Made by a program: the position numbers and the translations under genes. From positions 312,001-345,000 of the forward strand of contig CAJNDS010001369.1 in the NCBI GenBank assembly GCA_905221605.1: a stretch of 33,000 nucleotides of DNA, read 5' to 3'. Below are positions 1-6,890 of this stretch, one piece after another; position 1 is the first letter of the stretch; every line of letters starts with the position of its first letter. The notes beneath the pieces were generated by a model that did not search any database, had not been told where the DNA came from, and saw only the letters and a list, made by a program, of their open reading frames with translations. The DNA is from Symbiodinium natans (lineage: Eukaryota > Sar > Dinophyceae > Suessiales > Symbiodiniaceae).

Positions 1-1332
1 AGCCAGCCGCACAAGTCTCGCGACAAAAAGGCGCAGTTGAATTGTAACACTGCAGTCTTGAAAGGATACCCACTCTTTGCAGAATTGGCATGATTCTCCG
101 CACTCGGGGAGGTTTAGGGCGGTTTAGGGTGTAAAGTTCAGGATTGAGGTCAAAGCCTGCCAGCTCCATATGTGCTCATGCGGGCCCTTCTGTTGGCCTG
201 GACTATGGGGAAGACTTCGCGGGATTCGGAATCAAACGTGCCAGTGTGTCACGTTCATATTCCTTTGGAGGTGATCGTTTAGGGTTTTTAGGGTTATTGC
301 CGCCCGCCTTCATCCTTTCGTGAAATCTAATTTAACACTTCACCTTTCTAGTCTAAACTGCATGGGGACCCGCTCTTGCCATTTGTCATGTCGCTCTGAA
401 ATGATTTGTAGATCAAAGAGGCTGTCACGGGGTCGGACATTGATGCGCGATTCGTTGGCTCAAGTTCAACAGCTTGGTTCATCTAGGACTTAGACATGCA
501 ACATGGTTCTCTTCAAAAAGAGTTTGCACACCCGTGCCGATTCGCATTGTTTCGCACTTAGTCAGCTTGAGTTTCTTTCAGTTTTATGCGTGAGACATGA
601 GTTTACACCGCAGCCAGCAAGCCATCCGACCAGATGGTGCCAAACTCAGTCGCTGTTGCAAGTTCTTTTCTTGTAAGGTGCGGAAGTCCCGCATGTCGTG
701 GGAGGCATTCGGTCCGCAGATGGCTCCCGACTTGAGTTTGTCAGTGCCGCGGTTGGGCACCGACAAAGCCGTGTCGCACCCAGTGCAGCTTCTGATACGT
801 TGCCGGTTTGTTGTTCCATGCAGATTTCAGAAGGTTGGGACAGATCCGTACTGTAAAGGTTCGACGTCGCCTAAGGCAACGACACCACATTTTCTGTCTC
901 CATGTATATACCCGATGCTTCATTGCATACTTGCCGGGGCAAGCCTCTCTGTTGCTTAGGTGTTCTTCTCGGTTTTAAGACAATGAGGTGGTATCTCCGT
1001 CGAAAAAGTTGGCACGGCGCTCAGCCTTTCCTTGTCGCCTTGGTGTGTGAATCTTGGTGGTTGTGATATCGCCATGCCACTGCAAGTAACGTTCATGATT
1101 CACAACTAGTCGCAGTCGTTGCATTGAAAGGCTTCCACATTTGGAGCAAACCTTAGACAGCAATGCTGCCATTGTTCAGCTTGCGGGGCAACCTTGGTGG
1201 ACACTGTGAGTCCTAGAAATGATTTGTTCGGAGTGGAGCAATGCTGCCAACACGTTGCCCCAGCCGTCTGTGTAAAGACCACGATAGCTCGGTGACCGGT
1301 GTGAAGAAAGTTTCCGTGTTGAATGTGGGCAC
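1..1332. other. Gene-poor flank with TTTAGGG-like motifs
   Basis: I see no convincing gene here. The reading frames are short and lack recognisable domains or biased composition. Degenerate telomere-type words (TTTAGGG) occur near 111-130 and again near 278-297, separated by unrelated sequence, so they are scattered motifs rather than an array. Part of an unrecognised intron or 5' region of the reading frame starting at 1333 could lie here. Confidence 0.5.
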
Positions 1333-1604
1333 ATGTCAGCATCCAAAGCAACAACATACGGCAGTTTCTTGAACAGCAGTTCGTGTGTTTCTAAGGCAAC
1401 CTTGCTTCAGCAACCTTTTGCCAGCACGCGGAGGAGCCATGAATGTTCGACTGTCGCGTTTGGGAATATGTCTAGCATTGTCTGGTCATGCCTCGCCATT
1501 CTCAGGCCTCCCGAAGAGCCGCTGACTCGTGGCATCGCCCTTCCCAGCGATCCTTCTGGGCACGTGAGTCCCAGCAAAGAGTCGCGGGTGCCGAATCTAG
1601 GTTT

Positions 1605-1725
1605 GAAGCTGGGGCCTGGCCAAGGTCTGGGTCCAGGCCTGGGCCAAGGCTTAGGCCAAGGCCAAGGCTTAGGTCAAGGCTCAGGCCAAGGCTTAGGTCA
1701 CGGCTTAGGCCAAGGCCGCTGGCCG
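1605..1725 (+). repeat. Degenerate GGCCAAGGCTTA-type tandem repeat encoding GQGLGQ
   Basis: About ten imperfect 6-12 bp units of the type GGCCAAGGCTTA follow one another inside the hypothetical frame. They encode alternating Gly-Gln and Gly-Leu pairs. The unit variation (CAAGGC, TTAGGT, CACGGC) indicates an old expansion. The opposite strand also stays open across it, which is a by-product of the repeat. Confidence 0.75.
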
Positions 1726-2291
1726 CTTCCATGGACAGAGCCCAAGCGGGAGGAGCGGCGCAGGCCCGGCGTGGCTTTTGAAAAGAAGGCTACGGGGGCA
1801 ACGCACGCACCGAATGTGCCGCCGGCACCGCAGGCACCCCTGCTGAAGTCCAGCTCAGAACCCATGGTGCCCGCAGACTTTCCCTCCACCTTGCGGCGGG
1901 CCCCTGCGAACCGTGGGAGTGCTGGCACAAGTTCTGGCCGACGTGGCGCAAGGGGCTCATTGCACGATCTTGTGGAGCAGCTGGAGAATGGTCTCGATGG
2001 CATTACGGATGCATACCTGCGAGTCCCCTCTAGCTCCAGCGGTCTCCAAGCACGGGGGGAAACGCCTGTGACACCTGCGACACCTGCGACACCTGTGCCA
2101 CCTGGGACGCCTGCCCCAAAGGTCCACAAGGCCAAGGCCAGCCGACTTGCCGTGCGAAAGGGTCTCAACAGAGCACGCTTCCAAGCGAACGATGCTCCTT
2201 TCGATGCTGTGGACCATTCTGTGCCCTTTGACTCTTTGCTGCAGTGTGTTCTTTTGTCTTTTTTCTTGCATGTGCATATGAGTTCACATGT

Positions 2292-2296
2292 CGAAT
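2292..2296. repeat. Target-site duplication CGAAT, left copy
   Basis: CGAAT immediately precedes the 5' LTR and is repeated immediately after the 3' LTR at 11427-11431. A 5-bp duplication is the normal footprint of a Ty1/copia-type integrase. Confidence 0.95.
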
Positions 2297-2419
2297 TGTT
2301 TAGATTTGTAGGTGTCACACAACATGTTTCACAATGAGTGAGCATACACATGCGACATTGGCTCAAGCCGTCAAAAGTGATTGCACCTGCAGTGTTAGTT
2401 CTGCCTTAAACTCCGTTCA
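2297..2419 (+). repeat. 5' LTR (123 bp)
   Basis: Identical to 11304-11426, starts TGTTTAG and ends CCGTTCA, giving the TG...CA termini expected of an LTR. It must contain the element's promoter; no TATA-like box is evident, as usual for dinoflagellates. At 2358-2367 it carries TTGGCTCAAG, the same ten bases as the 3' end of the dinoflagellate spliced leader. Confidence 0.97.
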
Positions 2420-2431
2420 TGGTAGCGGAGC
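2420..2431 (+). promoter_or_regulatory. Primer-binding site, initiator tRNA-Met type
   Basis: TGGTAGCGGAGC abuts the 5' LTR with no gap. It starts with TGG, complementary to a tRNA CCA end, and matches 10 of 12 positions of the complement of the 3' end of a typical eukaryotic initiator tRNA-Met (TGGTAGCAGAGG). The family commonly uses this primer. The dinoflagellate tRNA itself was not available for comparison. Confidence 0.8.
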
Positions 2432-2442
2432 TGTCGGTTTGA

Positions 2443-2661
2443 ATGGACAGCAGACGCGACCTTGCTGACGAAAGTGCTGAAAGTGACAACGAAGGTTTTG
2501 CTGTGGTGCAAGCTCCCGCTGTGCACCGCTGGGAACGCTTGATCCGTTTACTCTATCGGATTAGGCGACTGCAAAGGATTTGGGGCCTCCTGGGCCAGCA
2601 TCTCCAGACTTTCGTCCAAAGCAGCGAGTTCCGCCGTCGGCTGGCTAATCGTTTGCGATGA
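2443..2661 (+). CDS. Leader ORF of the retrotransposon, 72 aa, unknown function
   Basis: A short frame starting 24 nt after the LTR, within the leader between primer-binding site and Gag. The product has an acidic N-terminus (about residues 5-18) followed by a strongly basic, probably helical segment with alternating Arg and Leu/Ile/Trp (about residues 29-72). Its TGA (2659-2661) overlaps the Gag ATG (2658-2660) as ATGA, the arrangement seen where termination is coupled to reinitiation. Such a cistron is not part of the standard copia layout. It could be a true accessory protein, perhaps RNA-binding or membrane-active by composition, or a translational control uORF. Function is unknown; the open frame and exact overlap are what the sequence shows. 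Confidence 0.6.
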   Translation: MDSRRDLADESAESDNEGFAVVQAPAVHRWERLIRLLYRIRRLQRIWGLLGQHLQTFVQSSEFRRRLANRLR

Positions 2662-5600
2662 GCAGCCAGGAACAGCAACAGGCACAAGTGACTGCAGCGC
2701 AAGTGATGCAGGAGCTTGTGAATCTGAGAAACGAACTCACAAGGCAACGCGAAGAGAATGATCGGCTAAGGGCCGAGCAAAGCACAGCACTTGAGCGAGT
2801 ACGGCAAGAGAGTGCAGCTCAAGTTGCGGAAGTGCGAGCACAAGCGCATACGGCAGTGCAGCAGGCGACGGCTCAGATGGGCACGATGCCACAGTTGGTG
2901 AGCGACATGGTCAAGTCGAACAAGGAACTGGTTGAGGCCATGGCAAAGAAAGGAGGACCAAACGAGAAGCTCTGTTTGGTCGACACAAAGGGCCTGGGAA
3001 AGCCGACGACCTTCTCAGGTGAGAGTGAACAGTTCCTACCATGGAGGCATCGAATGTCGAGCTACGTTTGTTCGATCCACCATGATCTGCAAGAAGTTCT
3101 AGAGTGGCTCGAAGAGAGGGAGAAGCCATTCTCCTCGGAGGAGTTGGACACAGCCTTTGGAGAAAAGGCGTTGGAGGCGGATCGAGTTCCCAGACTGCAA
3201 GAAAAGTCGAGGGAGCTCGCGAACGCGCTCCAAATGGTTACCTCGAAGGAACCATTTACGATCGTGTGCAATTGCCAGAACAACGGGTTCGAGGCATGGA
3301 GACGCCTTACGAGGCGATACGATCCTGCGACTGCAAGCAGGAAGCGCACGATGTTGAGAGCGATTATATCGCCCCAGAAGCAGAAGCTGGAGAATCTCCC
3401 TCAGGCCATCGAAGAATGGGCCGACGCTGTGCGCACTTACGAGAAGCGCAAGGACAGCACAGGGCGACGAACGACCCTGGCTGATGAGATAAAGATGGCA
3501 GCACTGGAGGCAATGTTGCCACAGGAGCTGGAGTCTCACATCCAGTTGAACCAGAGCCGGTTCTCCACGTACGACGACGTGCTCGACGAGGTGACTCGCT
3601 TCATCGAGTACAAGACAGGAAAGAGTCTGAAGGTGATTTCTGCAGCCGCAGCCAGTGCGGCGAGCAAGGATGATCCTATGGACCTGTCGTATGTGGAGAG
3701 AGGCAAAGGAAAAGGAGCAAGCAAGGTCGTGTGCCACAACTGCGGCAGGAGCGGACACTATGCCCGCGACTGCTGGAGCAATGGAGGCAAAGGTTCGCAG
3801 CAGCAACGGGGCTCACCCAAAGGTCCAGGGCAACAAGGAGGAAAACCAAGCAGCAAAGGAGGAAGAGGGAGCCCCAAAGGAGGAAAGGACAAAGGAAAAG
3901 GTAAGAAAGGAAAAGGCAAAAAGGGAAAAGGCAAGAAAGGTGGTAAGAACAAGAAACACGTAGGAAACATAGAAGAAGGAGGAGAGAACGCAGGAGAAGG
4001 AAACCAGGACGAGAACTGGCAGGAAGGAGAAGAGGATGAATGCTGGGAAGACGGAGACTGGGGAGAAACCTGGGAGGACGGTTGGGAGGAAGCAGAAACA
4101 AACAACCTCTACGTGGGAGCGTTAGAAAGAGAGAGCCCGAAGAGAGAGAAAGAGAAGAAGAAGAAAGAGTCGAAGCCAGACCCCGGCAGTCGTGGCTCAA
4201 GTAGGGAAGAGGGCTCCGGCCCGACCGTGCTTGGGGCCATGGCGCCAAAGGACCCGAAAAGGAAGGTTCCTCCAAAGGAGGAAAAAGACGAGGATGAAAA
4301 GGAGCTGGAAGCTCTGGAAGAGCAAATGGACAGAGCAAGGGGTCAGTTCCAAGACCTGAAGGAAAAGGTGGAACTTGCGAGGAGACGTCGCCAGGAAAGA
4401 CTTCTTCAGGAAGCGGAAGAGCTGGCAGAAGCCAGGAGACGTTCCCGCGGCGAGGTGCCAGGGCAGTCCAGCTTCGGAGCGTTTTCGTCTTCGTCGCGAG
4501 GACCTCCGGAGAGAGTGCGCGAGCCAAAGGCCGGAAAGAAAGAGGAGAAGAAGGAGGTGAGGTCTAAGGCTTTGGACACGGCACCCTGGAAGCGCGTTTC
4601 GCGCTACCGGGAGCCACCAGTGCCTGAGCCCAAGACCCCTCCAAAGGCGAAGCAAGAAAGGCCGAGAACACCGCCGAAGTCACCACCGCCTTCCAGGACC
4701 AAAAGTCCGCTTCTCAAGCCGAAGGTAGAGCCAAAGAGAACAGAGCCAAAGTCACCACCTTCGAAGCCAAAGGTAGAGCCGAAGAGAACAGAACCAAAGT
4801 CACCACCTTCGAAGCCTCCACCTGGAAGTGAAGAAGTGCAGCCAAGAAGCGAAGAGGTGGAGAGACAACTTGCTACCACAGCGCCGAAGTGGGGAGCCTC
4901 AAGGAGCCAAAGACCTGTGGCGAAGGCAAAGCCAAAGCTTCTAAGGAGTCCGGCGTCTTGGGCAGGAATGCGCTTCAGGGAACGTGTGGCCCACCAAGAT
5001 GCCATACGAGACAAGAAGCCCAGAGGCACCGTCGGGGAGTCCTTACTGAAGAAGCAAGGCGAGGCCTGCTCCACCTGCGGGTCGAGGCGACTGAAGTTCA
5101 GGAGCAAAGCGTCCCTTCTGCTGAAGAAGAGGATGAAAGAGTACAAGGCAGCAGCTGCAAAAGCAGCGGGCTCCCACTACGAAAGGAAAGTTTTCGAAAG
5201 AGAAAAGCTTGTGAGGGCCGACAGGCCCAGCAAGGCTGAGCTGAGGAGCGCAAAGGTAGCCGAGAAGGTGAAGCAAAGGGAGGAAGAAGCCGCTGGTGAA
5301 GAAGAAGAAGAAGAAGAAGACAAGTTTTCCTTGGAGCCGGAGAGCTCCGAGGACGAAAGCGACTTCGAGGATGACCCTCCAAGCGAGGGGCCCGAGGAAC
5401 CCAAGAAGGAAAAAAAGAAGAAGCCACCAAAGCAGGAAGAAGGAACCGAAGGAGCAACCGCGATCACGGCAAGCACCTCGAGCAGCATGCAAAGGATGCT
5501 AGCGTCGGGTCTTATGGAGACCAACCGTGCGAACCTCGCGGTCTTGGACCAGAGGATCGCGACAAAGAGAGAGAAGCTCGAGGGACGCGGCAGTGACCCA

Positions 5601-6887
5601 GAGCTGGAAGCCGAGATCGCGAGCCTGGAAGACGAGCGGAAGCGCCTGAAAGAGGAGCGTGAGCGCCTCAGGGCGCAGCAAGCGGGCGTGAAGAAAAAGG
5701 AACCCGAACACCGCAGAGACCAGTCGGTGCACGACGTGCGCTACAAACGCCAAGTGGAAAAGGGAGACAGTCACTGGAAGGCTTGGCGTGCGGAAAAGGG
5801 ACGAAGGAGAGCGCAAGAGCACAGACGCAGCGGTGTGGGCGAAAGAGCAAAGGAGAGGATCGAGGCCGACAAGAAGTGGCACGCCCGGCACGACGTGAAA
5901 GTGAAAAAGGGCGACTTCCGCGATAACCAGAAGGAAGAGGTCGACGGCATCGACACGGAGGTTATCCACAGCGATGGGACGGAGGCCAAGCCCGAGCGGC
6001 GAAAGGACTACCGCCCCCTCACGAAAGCCGAAAGGACGAGCCACCGCGTGGATGTCGACGACGAGGAGGAGCTCTACCGGAAGGAGCTCGAAAAGCAGGA
6101 AAGGCCGAAGGCGACCGGGCGCTACTCGGCGGACCCGTCGATTGCGGCCGAGCAGAAGAAGAAGAGGAACCAAAAGAGAAACCAAAGGCGCAACAAGCTG
6201 AAGAGGAAGCTTGGGTCGACCTGGGATCCAGAGCACAAAGGAAGGAAGAAGGTCAAGAAAAGCGAAGACGACGACGAAGAGACTGTGCACTGTGAAGACT
6301 ACGACGACCGCCGCGACCCAAGAGGAGAAGACCCGGAGGACCCGGGCGAAGGAGGCGTGCGCCAATCGGTGCACAGCTTCGAGACCGTGGATGCTGCCAG
6401 CCTGGGCGCTTCGCCAGGCGTGGCTAGCGTCGAGGTCAACTTTGACACGGGAGCGGCCGTGACCGTTCTGCCTGAGAAGTACGTGACGCAGCCAAAGGAC
6501 AACGGCGTCCGCTACAAGACGGCGTCAGGTGAGGCGCTGAAAGACCAAGGAAAAGCCGAGGTCACCGGCACTTTGTCGGGAGGCCGTGGGGCCACGATCA
6601 CCGGCCGAGGCGCCGGGGTCCACCGCATACTCCTGTCAGGAGCACAGGCGTGCAAGACGCATTTTGCGTTTCTGCACGGAACAGGAGGCTTGCTGGTCCC
6701 AAAAGGAACTGCTTTCGCTAAGGAGGCCGACGAGGCGTTGCGCCAGTTGGCTTGGAAGCACAAGGGTGTCGGAACCAAGATGCAAGTGAAGAACGGCATC
6801 TACGTGTTTCCTCTGCAAGACGAGAAGAAAGGAGTGAAGGGCGGAAGCAAGGGCCAAGACGGCCTGGGTTTCACGGGGCGTCCGTAG
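2658..6887 (+). CDS. gag-pr: Gag-protease polyprotein of copia-type element (1409 aa)
   Basis: Structural and protease polyprotein. In order: a coiled coil (about residues 10-75, heptad-like with Glu/Arg/Gln); a copia-type Gag capsid region (about 110-330) containing the motif FSGESEQFLPWRHRM and a YDPATASRKR block; a CCHC zinc knuckle with C359, C362, H367 and C372 for RNA binding; then a very long charged region (about 375-1240) rich in Lys, Arg, Glu and Pro with a duplicated 16-residue unit and a CSTC motif; and an aspartic protease with the catalytic DTGA at D1263. Typical copia Gag is a few hundred residues, so the charged insert is unusual. The ATG overlaps the stop of the leader ORF. 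The frame ends four codons after a GGGTTTC slippery site, so this product is Gag-PR, with Pol made as a frameshift extension. Assignment is firm from domain order; the role of the insert is unknown. Confidence 0.93.
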   Translation: MSSQEQQQAQVTAAQVMQELVNLRNELTRQREENDRLRAEQSTALERVRQESAAQVAEVRAQAHTAVQQATAQMGTMPQLVSDMVKSNKELVEAMAKKGGPNEKLCLVDTKGLGKPTTFSGESEQFLPWRHRMSSYVCSIHHDLQEVLEWLEEREKPFSSEELDTAFGEKALEADRVPRLQEKSRELANALQMVTSKEPFTIVCNCQNNGFEAWRRLTRRYDPATASRKRTMLRAIISPQKQKLENLPQAIEEWADAVRTYEKRKDSTGRRTTLADEIKMAALEAMLPQELESHIQLNQSRFSTYDDVLDEVTRFIEYKTGKSLKVISAAAASAASKDDPMDLSYVERGKGKGASKVVCHNCGRSGHYARDCWSNGGKGSQQQRGSPKGPGQQGGKPSSKGGRGSPKGGKDKGKGKKGKGKKGKGKKGGKNKKHVGNIEEGGENAGEGNQDENWQEGEEDECWEDGDWGETWEDGWEEAETNNLYVGALERESPKREKEKKKKESKPDPGSRGSSREEGSGPTVLGAMAPKDPKRKVPPKEEKDEDEKELEALEEQMDRARGQFQDLKEKVELARRRRQERLLQEAEELAEARRRSRGEVPGQSSFGAFSSSSRGPPERVREPKAGKKEEKKEVRSKALDTAPWKRVSRYREPPVPEPKTPPKAKQERPRTPPKSPPPSRTKSPLLKPKVEPKRTEPKSPPSKPKVEPKRTEPKSPPSKPPPGSEEVQPRSEEVERQLATTAPKWGASRSQRPVAKAKPKLLRSPASWAGMRFRERVAHQDAIRDKKPRGTVGESLLKKQGEACSTCGSRRLKFRSKASLLLKKRMKEYKAAAAKAAGSHYERKVFEREKLVRADRPSKAELRSAKVAEKVKQREEEAAGEEEEEEEDKFSLEPESSEDESDFEDDPPSEGPEEPKKEKKKKPPKQEEGTEGATAITASTSSSMQRMLASGLMETNRANLAVLDQRIATKREKLEGRGSDPELEAEIASLEDERKRLKEERERLRAQQAGVKKKEPEHRRDQSVHDVRYKRQVEKGDSHWKAWRAEKGRRRAQEHRRSGVGERAKERIEADKKWHARHDVKVKKGDFRDNQKEEVDGIDTEVIHSDGTEAKPERRKDYRPLTKAERTSHRVDVDDEEELYRKELEKQERPKATGRYSADPSIAAEQKKKRNQKRNQRRNKLKRKLGSTWDPEHKGRKKVKKSEDDDEETVHCEDYDDRRDPRGEDPEDPGEGGVRQSVHSFETVDAASLGASPGVASVEVNFDTGAAVTVLPEKYVTQPKDNGVRYKTASGEALKDQGKAEVTGTLSGGRGATITGRGAGVHRILLSGAQACKTHFAFLHGTGGLLVPKGTAFAKEADEALRQLAWKHKGVGTKMQVKNGIYVFPLQDEKKGVKGGSKGQDGLGFTGRP
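4716..4811 (+). repeat. Two 48-bp tandem units within Gag
   Basis: Two in-frame copies (4716-4763 and 4764-4811) encode the same 16 residues, KPKVEPKRTEPKSPPS, followed by a partial third. Three synonymous differences between copies show the unit is not brand new and that the protein sequence has been kept. Confidence 0.85.
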
Positions 6888-6890
6888 ACG
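6866..6890 (+). promoter_or_regulatory. -1 programmed ribosomal frameshift signal
   Basis: GGGTTTC at 6866-6872 is read in the Gag frame as G GGT TTC, the X XXY YYZ pattern of a -1 slippery site. It lies four codons before the Gag stop (6885-6887). Stepping back one base after TTC enters the integrase frame at 6872 and reads on without a stop to 11266. Six bases downstream, CGTC-CGTA-GACG (6879-6890) can form a hairpin; a second stem is possible at 6895-6910 (GCCC/GGGC with flanking AAG/CTT), and GGGG at 6875-6878 could pair with CCCC at 6920-6923. The heptamer, register and position are seen; the stimulatory structure is inferred. Confidence 0.85.

Larger units (their letters stand above)
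1333..2337 (+). pseudogene. Hypothetical Pro/Gly-rich protein frame, interrupted by the retrotransposon
   Basis: Function not recognised. The frame opens with ATG at 1333 and is read into the 5' LTR, stopping at 2335-2337, so its last 14 codons are mobile-element sequence. The part from about residue 50 looks most protein-like. It has a Gly-Gln/Leu repeat (about residues 93-132, variants of GQGLGQ), a basic stretch, a helical segment with the pattern LHDLVEQLENGLDGI, then a Thr/Pro repeat of TPAT type. The final 25 codons before the insertion are hydrophobic and T-rich at the DNA level, more like intron or UTR, so a splice donor near 2245-2250 is possible. Removing the element and one copy of CGAAT, the frame would continue six more codons to a TGA at 11449-11451. 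It could be a true gene hit near its 3' end or an exon whose intron or UTR was hit; no family match can be claimed. Confidence 0.4.

Noticed and set aside
597-959. 120-codon frame in the left flank
   Set aside because: Composition is Cys/Ser-rich without motif and a similar frame exists on the reverse strand; looks random.
1698-2366. 222-codon reverse-strand frame over the hypothetical gene and into the LTR
   Set aside because: It crosses the element boundary and mirrors the forward frame, which has the more protein-like composition.
2420-2431. Idea that TGGTAGCGGAGC is part of a tRNA gene
   Set aside because: No cloverleaf can be drawn around it; the position next to the LTR fits a primer-binding site.
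3676-4527. Long reverse-strand frames opposite Gag, and others opposite it up to 6374
   Set aside because: They mirror the A/G-rich, Lys/Glu-rich Gag sequence; composition is Leu/Ser/Phe-rich and no domain is seen.
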